The notes under the pieces were generated by a model. The model had not been told where the DNA came from. It was given only the letters and a program-made list of their open reading frames with translations, and did no database searches. This document shows positions 1 to 9,345 of a stretch of 50,889 nucleotides of DNA, in pieces (position 1 is the stretch's first letter; each line of letters starts with the position of its first letter). The DNA comes from Candidatus Binatia bacterium (GTDB lineage Bacteria > Desulfobacterota > Binatia > UBA9968). The DNA is taken from NCBI GenBank assembly GCA_036504975.1, contig DASXUF010000076.1:1-50889 (forward strand). The letters are read 5' to 3'. A program made the position numbers and the translations under genes.

Positions 1-2
1 TT

Positions 3-203
3 CGAGGGAGAATGCTGGAACCCAAGGTCATCATGCTGACGAACTATCCGTACCCGATGTATCAGGACCGTTGCCTGACGCTCGGCGCACACTATTTTTT
101 CGATAAATCGACCGAGTTCAACAAGGCCATTGCGCTCGTGGCGCAATGGACGGAAGAGAACCGGCCGCCGCTCGGCCGCGTGAAGGACGAAGCGGAAATT
201 TAA
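3..203 (+). CDS. Response regulator receiver domain, C-terminal end (partial)
   Basis: The reading frame is open to the left edge, so only the last 66 codons of the gene are seen. The pattern VIMLTNY followed by LGAHYFFDKS matches strands beta-4 and beta-5 of a CheY-like receiver, and the K of FDKS sits where the invariant switch lysine is found. The phospho-acceptor aspartate lies outside the window. No output domain follows: the protein ends about 30 residues after the lysine, so it is a single-domain regulator or one whose output domain is N-terminal. It precedes three histidine-kinase genes on the same strand and may take phosphate from one of them; this is inferred from position only. 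Confidence 0.72.
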   Translation, partial: RGRMLEPKVIMLTNYPYPMYQDRCLTLGAHYFFDKSTEFNKAIALVAQWTEENRPPLGRVKDEAEI

Positions 204-328
204 CCGTCGCCGGTGAAAACAACTTATTTGGCCGCGCACTTTATTGTTTGGCAGCTTTTTTCAATTCAAGACGGCGGGCATGCCGAGGTCATTGCGATGA
301 GTCCCGGATACGATCGAGGAGGGAAGCT

Positions 329-3300
329 GTGAAATTTCCTATCTCCGAGGCCGCCGGAAGTCTGAAGCCGGAGCGCCCGAGTCGCGCGGCGTCGGCCCTT
401 CAAGAGAGCGAAGAGCGCCTGCGGATTGTCGCCCGGGCGACCAACGACGCGGTTTGGGACTGGGATCTAGCGACCGATGCGGTGTGGTGGAACGAAGCCG
501 TCCAAACCCTCTTCGGCTATCAAGCAGGGGAAGTGGGCGGCGATATTGCTTGGTGGATTGAACGTGTCCATCCCGAGGACGGCGAGAGAATCGTCTCCGG
601 CATTCATGCCGTGATCGATGCCGGCGAAAAAGTCTGGTCCGATACTTACCGCTATCGGCGTCGCGACGGTTCTTACGCGCACGTTTATGACCGCGGCTAC
701 ATTATCTACGAGGGCGCGAAGCCTATCCGCATAATCGGCTCTATGGTGGATGTCACGAAGCAAAAGGAGACGGAGGCGCAGCTAAAGGCGCGCCTTCAAG
801 AGCTGCAAGCCCTGCATGAGGTCAACCAGGCCCTGTTGCAGTCCGGCGAACCGAAAGAAATCCTCGAACAGATCCTTAGCAGGGTAATAGAATTGGGCCC
901 GTTCGACCTGGGCGTGATCCGCTTGCTGGACCGGCAGAGCTGTAAACTCGAGCCGATCGTGAGCTATGGGCATCGATACCAGAGCGGCATTAGAGCACAC
1001 AGCGTACAAACCGGTGATCCTGCGGAAGGTCGGATCCAAAGTTCAGCGTTCATGGGACACGCGCCGTTCGTTGTGGAGGATGTCATCGCGGCTCCGGGGC
1101 TGCGATCGCTTAAAGCCGAAGGCGCTAGGTCCGCCCTCATTGTGCCGATCGAAACCGACGGGGAGATGCTGGGGACGATATTGCTGGGAACCCGCACGGA
1201 GAGAAAATTTCCCGCAGAGCAGGTCCGCGCTCTGGCCACTATCGCAAACCAGATTGGTATTGCCGTGCAGAACATTCGACATTTAGAGGCGGCCGACCGG
1301 CGCAAGCTGCACGCCGAGGCGCTGCGCGAGATCGGCATTGCCCTGACGGCCACCCACGATTCCCAGGGAGTTCTGGAGCTGGTCGCAAAGGAAGCGCGAC
1401 GGCTGACCGGCGCTCTGTTCTCGTACCTCGTCACGCCGGCAAGGCCGTATTATCAATTTTCCGCCGTTGCGGGCGACGATCGCGGCTATCGGGAAGTTTT
1501 AAAGCTTTCGGATGATCCCGATTCCCCCTATGGTCAGGGGCCGCTGGCCGAGCGATACGAGGCGGCGCCGCGGTCATTTGCGAGGATGTTCAAAACGATC
1601 CGCTGTTCGCGCCGTGGAAGGAAATGGCATCCGCGCGTGGAATCGGCTCGCTGGTCGCCGTGCCGCTCCTGGTTCGCGGCGAATCGCACGGCGCGATCAT
1701 CATTTATGCCTCCCGTCCCCGGGCCTATAGCGAAGAGACGATCGCCCTGCTGACTTCGCTCGCGGCTCAGGGCGCAGCGGCTCTGGAGAACGCCAGATTA
1801 TTCGGCGAAGCCGAGCAGCGGGCGAAGGAGCAGGCGGCGCTCGGCGCCATCGCCACGGCCACGAATCAATCGTTGGATCTCGACAGAGTGCTCAGAGTCT
1901 CTTTGGAGAAGGTGAAAGAGATCACTGGACGCGAGGTGGCGTATATCAGGCTTATCGACCCCGTCACCAACCGTCTGAGGGTAGCCGCCCACGAAGGTCT
2001 CTCGGAAGAGGCTGTGAATAAATTGAACCGTTCTCGGATCGGAGGAAAGGGCGAAAAAGTCTTGGCCGGGGGAGAGCCGGTCGTGATCAACGACAGCCAG
2101 GGCAATCTGCTCAGCGACGTGACGCGCGGCCAAGGGAGAGTTTCCGTCGCCTGGTTTCCTCTCAAGGTTCAGGGCGAGACGGTGGGAATTCTCAACGTCG
2201 CGACCTCGCGCCTCATGCCTTTCTCGGGCGGCGAAGTCAGGCTGCTGCAAGCGATCTCGAATGTCATCGGCGTAACGATCGGAAATGCCAAGCTGTATGA
2301 AGAGACGAGACAGAGTTTCCAGCGCATCCACGCGCTCCACGAGCTCGAAGCGGCCGTCAGCTCAAGCCTCGATTTGAACAGCGTCCTTAACGTCCTGTTG
2401 GAAAAGATCGACGTGCTCTTCGATTATGGCGCGGCGACCGTGCGCCTCTACAATCCGGAGACACGAATGCTCGAACCGCTGGCATCGCGCAATATCGACT
2501 GGGAGAGATGGCAGACGGCGATGCGCACGGCCCCGGCGGGGCTTGCCAAGGATGTGTTCGAGACCGGGCGTCCGTTAAAGCTGATCGACGTTTGCAGCGA
2601 TCCGCGCGCAAGGGATCAAGAGTTTTTCACGCGCGAAGGCGTGGTTTCGTACCTCGGACTGCCGTTGATCGCCAAAGGGGAGAAGATCGGCGTCATCGGA
2701 TTCTATACCAAGCAAGAGCACGATTTTTCCGCCCAGGAGATTGAATTCCTGCAGACCATAGCGAGTCACGCGGCCATAGCCATCAAGAACGCCAAGCTCT
2801 ACGAAGAATCGGAGCGCCGGGCCGGAGAACAGGAGGCGCTCAGCAGCGTCGCCATGGCGACAAATCAATCTCTTGACATAAAGGAAGTCATCGGCATCGC
2901 CCTCGACAAGGTCGTCGAGATCACCGGCCGGGAAAGGGCGTACATCAGGCTGCAGAACGCCGCGACGGGCAACATGGAGCTGATCGCTCACCGGGGGCTT
3001 ACCGCGGCGCACGCGGAGCTGATTATGAAGGGCCGGTTTGACGGAAAGAGCGCGCGCGTCTTCGCCACCGGCGAGCCGCTCATCCTGAACGATCCCGACC
3101 GCGCCAGGCGGAAAACGGACAGCGGCGCCGCAAGAAACGCCGTCTCCGCCAGAATTCCTTTGAAGGCAGGGGGAAAAACCATCGGGATTCTAAACGTCGG
3201 CAGCTCTCAACCGCAGCCCTTCTTGAGCCGAGAAGTTCGCTTGCTTCAGGCCCTTGCGAACGTCATCGGCGTGGCGGTCGAAAACGCCCGCCTCTACGCC

Positions 3301-5172
3301 GAGACCCAACGGAACCTGGCGCGGGTGCGGGCGTTGCACGAGATCGACTCGGCGATTTTATCGAGCGCCAATCATGAGACGGTTCTCAAGGTTCTTTTGG
3401 AAAAAATCGACCTCTTTATCCCTTACGCGTCCGCCACGATCCGAATGTGGAATCGGGAGACCCAGGCGCTTGAGCCGGTGGTCTGCCAAAAATTCGACGA
3501 AGGGCAGTGGAAAATTGAGGCGCCGGGAGCCGGATGGGGCCCAGCGAGCGCAACTTTCGAAAGCAAGGCGACCTTAACGATAAAAGACTGCCGCACCGAC
3601 CCTCGCGTGTACGGCCCCGAGTTTTTTCGCAAGCATCGACTCGTTTCCTACCTGGGCGTTCCTTTGATCGCCAAGGATAATGTCCTGGGCGTCATATCCT
3701 TCTATACCAACGAGGAGCATGAGTTCACCGCGGAGGAGATCGAGTTCGTAGAGACGCTGGCGGGCCAGGCCGCCGTCGCCATCGAGCACTCGCTGCTCTA
3801 CCGCGACCTGATCAAACGCGAAGCTCAGTTGCAGCTCACGCACAAGCAGTTGGAAGCTCTTCATTCCGTCACCGTGCAGGCCGGGCAGTCGCTGGATCTC
3901 GATACGGTGACCCAGAGCGTGATCGACAAGATCACCGAAATCTTCGATTTCGACGCCACCCGGTTTTATTTCTACAACGAGAAAATGGACGAGCTCAGCG
4001 TGAAGGGACAGTATGAAAAGAATCCCGAGGTGTTTAGCGGAGTGAAGTCCTTCGCCAGAGGCCAGGGCAATGTCGGGAGAGTAGCCGAAAGCGGCGAGCC
4101 GCTCATCTTCGAGGATGTCAGCACGGATCCCGTCTATCGGAAGACCAGCAGCACCCAAACTTCGAGAAAAGGCGGCTTCAAATTTTACGCCGCCCTGCCG
4201 ATCAAAGGCAGCCGCCAGATCCTGGGCACCATGGTTTGTATGGGAGTTGCCCCGCGCCGGCTGAACGACGCTGAGTTTCAGTTGTTGACGGCCATGGTCG
4301 GGCGAGTCGCGGTCGCCGTCGAGAACGCGTCGCTCTACGAAGAGATCAAGAAAAGGGCCGAGGAGCTGCACAAGAAGACCGTGGAGCTGGAGACGGCCAA
4401 CCGGGTAAAAGGCGAATTTTTGAGCGTCATGTCGCACGAGCTGAGGACCCCGCTCAGCGTCGTCATGGGGTATGCCGGCATGCTCAAGGAAGGCATGCTC
4501 GGCGAGTTGAACAAGCAGCAGACCGAAGCGGTCGAAAAAATGCTATCGCGCGCCGGCGACCAACTGAACATCATCAACGACATCATGCAGACCACGCAGC
4601 TCGAGGCGCGTAGCGCCGTGATCGAGCGCCATGAGATCGACGCCGCAAAATTGGTGCGCGATCTCGCAAGCCTTTACGGCAAGCGTCTCGGCGACAAGGA
4701 CGTAGCGATTCGCTGGGACTATCCGCCGGAGATCCTGCCCGTCCTTACCGATGGCGCGAAGGTTCGGCAAATCCTGCAAAATATAATCAGCAACGCCTGC
4801 AAGTTCACCGAAAAGGGAACCATCGCGGTCTCTACGCGGCGCGCGGGAGAGATGGTGGAGTTCGTCGTTGCCGACACCGGCATAGGGATTCCCCAAGACA
4901 TGCAGTCGATGATTTTCGAAAAGTTCAGACAGGTGGACAGCTCCGAGACACGGAGCTACGGCGGCGTGGGGCTGGGGCTTTACATCGCGAAACAATTCAC
5001 CGAGCTTCTCGGCGGCGAGATCACGGTCGAGAGCGAGGTCGGCAAGGGCTCGAAGTTCATAGTGAGGATACCCGCGGGTTGTAATTCGGCGCGTCCCGCT
5101 ACGGGCGAGAAGCGCCAAGCGAGATCGGGAGGCGCGGAAGGGGAGACGGCGAGTCTCCGCACGGAGCAGTGA
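329..5172 (+). CDS. Giant PAS / seven-GAF sensor histidine kinase, interrupted by one frameshift
   Basis: Cytoplasmic sensor kinase of about 1,610 residues once a single missing base is allowed for. The GTG start at 329 follows a strong GGAGGGAAG ribosome site. Order: PAS (about residues 30-150), seven GAF domains, HisKA with SVMSHELRTPLS near residue 1370, and a HATPase with N box (NIISNACKF), G1 (DTGIGIP) and G2 (GVGLGL). No membrane segments are seen. GAF 3 and 5 (both ATNQSLD...) and GAF 4 and 6 (both LHE...) look like a duplicated pair. The first frame runs to 1753 and the second is open from before 1624; continuity of the second GAF (VICEDVQNDPLFAPW) places a one-base deletion near 1561-1573 in a GC-only stretch. 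Either a sequencing error or a true lesion separates sensor from kinase. Confidence 0.88.
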
Positions 5173-5176
5173 TGCT

Positions 5177-6739
5177 ATGAGGTTGATTCATAAATTGACG
5201 TTGGCTCTGGCCTCTGTTTCCCTGCCCCTCGCGGTGGTCAGCGTCGGCGTCACTCTTTTCATCCAAGCGGAAATCCAGGAGCTGGGAAATTTTCATACGC
5301 CGAACCTTTACTATATTCAGACCATCGCGTCGGAGACTCTAGGCGCCATCGAGGAAAGTTTTGCCTATCTTGCTTCCGGCGATACGAAAGAGAAAGAGCA
5401 TTTTCTCGCGTGGGCCCGTAAATTTCCGGCCCGGATGGGTGAATTTGAGACATCAGCAGCGCTGGGACACGATGAGGAAGACACGGACACATTGATCTAC
5501 CGAAAAATCATGGCGGACTATCATGCCTTGTTGGAAAATGCCGACGCGATGTTCCGGGAGTATGAATTCGCGGGGAAGCTGAGCGAGCCGTTTTACGGCC
5601 GATACGAGGACGCGGTTAACCGGCTGCGCGCAGGCGTTGAGGAGCTGGTCCGGTACGAGAAAACCGAGGTGGATCACGCGCAGGCGGAGGCCCTCCACGT
5701 CATCCAACGGAGCCGCGAGGCGGTGATCTTTCTTGCGCTTTTGTCGGTGGTCCTGGCGCTCTTAGCGGGATTCGTTCTTAGCCGCGCGATCAGCGGGCCC
5801 GTTTCAAGGCTCCGGTCGGCGAGCGCGGAAATTTCCCGCGGCGAGTTCGATGTCGAGATTCCAACCCAATCCAAGGATGAGATTGGCGATCTGGGCAGAA
5901 GCATCTCCCAAATGGCGCAGGAGTTGAAGAAGCGACATGAAGAGCTCGAGGAATCGAACGCTGTCTTGGCCCGCCAAGCCGCCGAGCTGGAGACTGCCAA
6001 CAAAACGCAGGCCGATTTCATGGCGATGATCGTACACGATCTTCGCGCGCCGATGTCGAACGTGGTCGGAGTCGCCACGATGATGGAGGACGGATACATG
6101 GGGAGCCTGACCGACGAGCAGAGAAAGTGGATCGGCAAGATCAAAAGCAACACGGACAATCTCGTCGCTCTGGTGAACGATTATCTGGACGTCTCAAAAC
6201 TGGAAGCCGGGCGTATTGACCTTTCTCGGGGGCAGGTCGATCTGAACGTGCTGCTGCGTAATACGATCGAAAACTTCGCTCCCTTAGCCACCGACAAGCG
6301 GATCTCCTTGACTTCCGGGACGGACGTTTCCCTGCCCGCTATCCAGGCGGACGCCCGGCGGCTCGAACAGGTGCTGAACAATCTCCTCAGCAACGCGCTC
6401 AAGTTCACGCCGGAAGGCGGCGAGATCGAGCTGGGCGCGTCGGCGGACGGCGCGGAAGCGAAGATTTGGGTCAAAGATACCGGCGTGGGCATCGCCTCTG
6501 AAGAGCTCGGGCGGGTTTTCGAGAAGTACCGGCAGAGCGCCAGTGGAAAGATTTCCAACCACAAAGGAACGGGCTTGGGTCTGGTCATCTGCAAAATGAT
6601 CGTCGAGGCGCACGGCGGGAAAATTTGGGGGGAAAGCGAAGAGGGAGAAGGGACCAAGTTCACTTTTACGATGCCATTGGATCAAGGCAAAAACCGAAGC
6701 GTGGGCGAAAAAATCGAGGAATCATGCGCCGACGCTTGA
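5177..6739 (+). CDS. Membrane sensor histidine kinase with HAMP domain
   Basis: Transmembrane histidine kinase of 520 residues. TM1 lies at about residues 10-30, an extracytoplasmic helical sensor of about 150 residues follows, then TM2 (VIFLALLSVVLALLAG) near 185-203 and a HAMP linker ending in DEIGDLGRSISQM. A short coiled coil leads to HisKA, where the acceptor histidine is in MIVHDLRAPMSN near residue 287, and to a HATPase with NNLLSNALKF, DTGVGIA and KGTGLGL. The ATG is only 4 bp after the stop of the seven-GAF kinase, with GGAGCAG upstream, so the two genes are probably cotranscribed. HDLRAP replaces the more usual HELRTP. The ligand is unknown. Confidence 0.9.
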   Translation: MRLIHKLTLALASVSLPLAVVSVGVTLFIQAEIQELGNFHTPNLYYIQTIASETLGAIEESFAYLASGDTKEKEHFLAWARKFPARMGEFETSAALGHDEEDTDTLIYRKIMADYHALLENADAMFREYEFAGKLSEPFYGRYEDAVNRLRAGVEELVRYEKTEVDHAQAEALHVIQRSREAVIFLALLSVVLALLAGFVLSRAISGPVSRLRSASAEISRGEFDVEIPTQSKDEIGDLGRSISQMAQELKKRHEELEESNAVLARQAAELETANKTQADFMAMIVHDLRAPMSNVVGVATMMEDGYMGSLTDEQRKWIGKIKSNTDNLVALVNDYLDVSKLEAGRIDLSRGQVDLNVLLRNTIENFAPLATDKRISLTSGTDVSLPAIQADARRLEQVLNNLLSNALKFTPEGGEIELGASADGAEAKIWVKDTGVGIASEELGRVFEKYRQSASGKISNHKGTGLGLVICKMIVEAHGGKIWGESEEGEGTKFTFTMPLDQGKNRSVGEKIEESCADA

Positions 6740-6791
6740 TGGGATCGCGCGGCAGGCAAATTCGTTTGGGAAAAGGCTAAGGAGGAGACTT

Positions 6792-7427
6792 ATGAAAAAT
6801 CGGATCAGACGAATGGAAGAAGGTGGCGTCGCCCTGCCGGAGACTTCCGTCGAACTTCAGGCCGGCCGCATTGAACTGAGACCTGAGGAAGTCGATGTGG
6901 AGAAATTTATACGCGCCGCCTTTGAGAGCCATCGTTTTATTGCGGAGGAAAGAAAAATCAGCATAGCGGCGCACATCGGCGCTTCGGTATCGGCGATCCA
7001 AGCGGACCCGCGCCGGCTGGATCGAGTGCTCAACAATCTGCTTAACAATGCGCTCGAGTCTACGCCGCCGGGCGGCGATGTCGAGATCGGCGCCGCCGCC
7101 TCGACCGGTTCGGAAATGAAGTTCTGGGTGAGAGACACGGGGGTTGGCATCGCGCCTGAAGAGGTCAGGACGTTTTTCGAAAAGCACAAGCAGAGCCCGA
7201 GCGGAAAAACATCCAAGCACTGAGGACCGGGCCTGCGGCTTGCCATCTGCAAGATGATCGTTGAAGCGCACGGGGGAAAACTTTCCATGGTTAGCAGCGT
7301 AGGCAAAGGAACGACGTTTACGTTTACGATGCCGTTGGTTGACGCGGCCAAGCCGCAAGCAGCGTTCGACCTGGAGGTCGACCCTAGACGGTCGAGCGAG
7401 GATAACTGCGCATGCCCCGCGGCTTGA
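6792..7427 (+). pseudogene. Decayed histidine kinase (HATPase remnant with in-frame stop)
   Basis: The frame begins with ATG at 6792 after an AAGGAGGAG ribosome site. It resembles the second half of the preceding HAMP kinase: N box VLNNLLNNALES, G1 DTGVGIA and a FEKHKQSPSGK stretch. A TGA at 7221-7223 stands where the lysine of the G2 box (KGTGLGL) is expected, and the same frame continues beyond it with ICKMIVEAHGGK and GTTFTFTMPL to a second stop at 7425. No HisKA histidine, HAMP or membrane segment remains, so it cannot act as an autonomous kinase. It looks like a partial duplicate of the upstream gene that has decayed. An ATPase-fold decoy is possible but less likely. Confidence 0.8.
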
Positions 7428-7459
7428 CCCTGCGGACAAACGCGGGAATAATTCGGGCC

Positions 7460-7876
7460 GTGAGGGAGATTCGCTGCGGCCGGATAACTTTGATCATTAT
7501 CTTCGTGAGCTCCTGCTCCGCCGCAATAACCCCGGCTCAGAGGGAAGAGTCCCAGAACAAGTTTGCCGAGTATCAGCTCGCGCGGTCCGTCGTAGCCCGC
7601 AGTCAGACCTGCCTGGAAACTCTTTTGCCGGAGCTACGAGCGATCATGGATGGAAAAGACGGGATGGAGTCGGAACAGGAGTTCGCCGCAAAATGGGGCC
7701 TCAAGAGATTTGACCCGAACACCGGCTTTGACGACGCGTGGGCAGCCTGCGTCGGCGAGCCGACGTTGAAAGATCTCGGCATCAGGGACGAGGAAACCGC
7801 GATCAAGTTTTTGGAGCGCAAGCGGAGCGAATGGGTGCGCGCCCAGCGAGCGGCCGGCGGCTCTGTAGTGGAATAA
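7460..7876 (+). CDS. Small putative lipoprotein, unknown function
   Basis: I do not recognise a family. Starting at GTG 7460, the product has a short basic N-terminus, a hydrophobic stretch (ITLIIIFVS) and then VSSC, an acceptable lipobox, giving a mature protein of about 120 residues. The rest is charged and probably helical, with two cysteines (QTC, AAC). An upstream ATG at 7412 in the same frame would add 16 residues and overlap the kinase remnant. Neither start has a convincing ribosome site. It may be an orphan periplasmic partner of the nearby sensor kinases, but only position suggests this. Confidence 0.5.
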   Translation: MREIRCGRITLIIIFVSSCSAAITPAQREESQNKFAEYQLARSVVARSQTCLETLLPELRAIMDGKDGMESEQEFAAKWGLKRFDPNTGFDDAWAACVGEPTLKDLGIRDEETAIKFLERKRSEWVRAQRAAGGSVVE

Positions 7877-8007
7877 TTCCATCCTACGGAATTCACTCCG
7901 GACAAAAATTACGCAAAGGGGTCGTCGACTAGGCAAAAATGTACCTGCCGTCACCGCCGGGTTTTGTGTATGCGTGCAAATTCAACGGGTTTCAAAAAAA
8001 AATTCTC

Positions 8008-8023
8008 TGGCACGAATCGTGCT
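8008..8023 (+). promoter_or_regulatory. Sigma-54-like promoter element
   Basis: TGGCACGAATCGTGCT has GG and GC exactly ten bases apart and matches the -24/-12 consensus well. It lies about 30 bp upstream of the small ORF at 8053. The same bases form a perfect 13-bp palindrome (GCACGA-A-TCGTGC), so a regulator site or small hairpin is an equally simple explanation. Confidence 0.35.
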
Positions 8024-8052
8024 CGACGAACGTTTAGGAGAAGATCATCATT

Positions 8053-8154
8053 ATGCTCGGCGAAAAGCTACGACACCTTCTTTTGCGGCTCAGAGTTCGT
8101 TTTCTGGTTTGGTCCTATAAACATCACCTGCGGCGATATAAAACCTTGCTTTAG
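8053..8154 (+). CDS. Possible 33-residue basic small protein
   Basis: ATG at 8053 is preceded by AGGAG (8036-8040) with a 12-base gap, longer than ideal. The peptide is strongly basic and amphipathic (many Arg, Lys, His and Leu, one Trp), ending in YKTLL. It sits directly behind the sigma-54-like element and before the inverted repeat. No family is recognised and such an ORF can arise by chance. Confidence 0.25.
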   Translation: MLGEKLRHLLLRLRVRFLVWSYKHHLRRYKTLL

Positions 8155-8164
8155 ATCCTTATCA

Positions 8165-8248
8165 TCGCGCCAAGACGCCAAGCACCCAAAGAAAGATTCG
8201 TCGATATTCGACTTGCACTCTTGGCGTCCTTTGCGCCTTTGCGCGAGA
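8165..8248. repeat. Long inverted repeat, CGCCAAGACGCCAAG family (copy 1)
   Basis: Left arm begins TCGCGCCAAGACGCCAAG; the right arm (8218-8248) reads CTTGGCGTCCTTTGCG and so on, giving an imperfect hairpin with a central loop. A second member of the same family lies at 30908-30983 between recR and the BamE-like gene. Intergenic position and hairpin form fit a dispersed non-coding repeat, possibly also a weak terminator. Confidence 0.75.
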
Positions 8249-8263
8249 TACTCCCTTTATTTC

Positions 8264-8293
8264 TTGACACCTCCTCCTGTGAAACCGTAACCT
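8264..8293 (+). promoter_or_regulatory. Sigma-70-like promoter of the aminotransferase gene
   Basis: A perfect TTGACA (8264-8269) is followed after 18 bp by TAACCT (8288-8293), a weak -10. The overlapping GGTTGTAACC is a small palindrome at the expected transcription start and could be an operator. The leader would be about 20 bases including AAGGAGG. Confidence 0.45.
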
Positions 8294-8317
8294 GGTTGTA
8301 ACCAAGGAGGTTTGGCT

Positions 8318-9316
8318 ATGCCGGAGATCGAACGGACGGCCTGCTTTAGCGTCGATGAGGCCCTGGCGCGCTTGCGCGGGGCGGCCCACGCCAAATCGGG
8401 CGGCTTTTACGCCATGTATTCGACCGTGCTGGGCGGGATCGTCACCGACCCGGCGCTCATGGTCCTGCCCCTCGACGACCACATGGTCCACCGCGGCCAC
8501 GCCGTTTTCGACACGGCCATCCTGGCGAACGGCATGCTCTACCAGCTCGATCAGCACATAGAGCGCCTGGCGCGCTCGGCGGAGATGGCGCGCATCCCCT
8601 TGCCGTTCCCGCCAGCGAAGTTGCGTCAAATCGTGATCGACACCGCGGCCGCGAGCGCCCGGCGCGACGCCTCGGTGCGCTACTGGCTGTCGGCCGGCCC
8701 CGGCGGCTTCGGCCTGTCGCCCGCCGAGTGCATCGGCAGCAGCTTTTACGTCGTGATCTTTGGCGCGGAATTTTATCCCGAGTCGATCTATGCCGCGGGG
8801 CTCAAGGTCGTGACCAGCACCGTCCCGATCAAGCCGCCGTTTTTTGCCCGGGTCAAATCGACGAATTATCTCCCCAACGTGCTCGTGGTGCTCGAAGCCA
8901 AAGACCACGGCGCCGACAACGGCATTTTCATCGACGGCCGCGGCATGGTGGCCGAGGGCTCGAACATGAACGTCGCCTTCGTCACCCGCGAGCGGGTCTT
9001 TCGCCATCCGCCCTTCGAGGCCATTCTCTCCGGCATCACCGTCCAGCGGCTGCTGCAATTGGCGCGGCGGCTCGTCGAGCAAGGCGAGCTCAGCGATATC
9101 CGGCTCGGCGACATCACGGTCGCCGAAGGCCGCGACGCGGCGGAGATGATACTGGTCGGTAGCTCGGTCAAAGTGGCGCCGGTAGTTCAGTGGGACGGCC
9201 GGCCGATCGGCGACGGCAAGCCGGGTCCGATCACTAAAAAGCTTCTCCAGCTCTGGCGCGAGGATGTCCGTGGCGCAACCGATCAGCTGATCCCCGTCCC
9301 TTATGCGCGCGAATAG
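8318..9316 (+). CDS. Class IV PLP-dependent aminotransferase
   Basis: Fold-type IV aminotransferase of 332 residues (branched-chain, D-amino-acid or aminodeoxychorismate lyase-like family). The PLP lysine is the K of VKSTNYLPN near residue 180, and the cofactor-binding glutamate is in VAEGSNMN near residue 213, with the family's usual spacing of about 33. HRGHAVFDT near the N-terminus fits the family's substrate-side motif. ATG 8318 is chosen because AAGGAGG ends 7 bp upstream; the in-frame TTG at 8312 is too close to it. It stands alone without biosynthetic neighbours, so the substrate (branched-chain or D-amino acid) is undecided. Confidence 0.88.
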   Translation: MPEIERTACFSVDEALARLRGAAHAKSGGFYAMYSTVLGGIVTDPALMVLPLDDHMVHRGHAVFDTAILANGMLYQLDQHIERLARSAEMARIPLPFPPAKLRQIVIDTAAASARRDASVRYWLSAGPGGFGLSPAECIGSSFYVVIFGAEFYPESIYAAGLKVVTSTVPIKPPFFARVKSTNYLPNVLVVLEAKDHGADNGIFIDGRGMVAEGSNMNVAFVTRERVFRHPPFEAILSGITVQRLLQLARRLVEQGELSDIRLGDITVAEGRDAAEMILVGSSVKVAPVVQWDGRPIGDGKPGPITKKLLQLWREDVRGATDQLIPVPYARE

Positions 9317-9345
9317 AGCGCGCGATCTAATGGTTTCCGTCCGAA

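Larger units (their letters stand above)
7877..8317. other. Intergenic region with repeat, possible sigma-54 site and small ORF
   Basis: A 441-bp gap between the lipoprotein and the aminotransferase. It contains a sigma-54-like element (8008-8023), a 33-codon ORF with a ribosome site (8053-8154), a long inverted repeat (8165-8248) and a sigma-70-like promoter (8264-8293), each listed separately. The longest open frame (7964-8290) runs straight through the repeat and has no ribosome site, so it was not called. Confidence 0.6.

Noticed and set aside
3574..4437. 287-codon minus-strand ORF inside the seven-GAF kinase
   Set aside because: Antisense shadow of well-supported GAF domains.
7964..8290. 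108-codon ORF in the 7.9-8.3 kb gap
   Set aside because: Runs through an inverted repeat, no ribosome site, no recognisable content.
8162..9082. 306-codon minus-strand ORF opposite the aminotransferase
   Set aside because: Shadow caused by GC-rich codon use; no family motif, while the plus-strand gene has a complete PLP fold.
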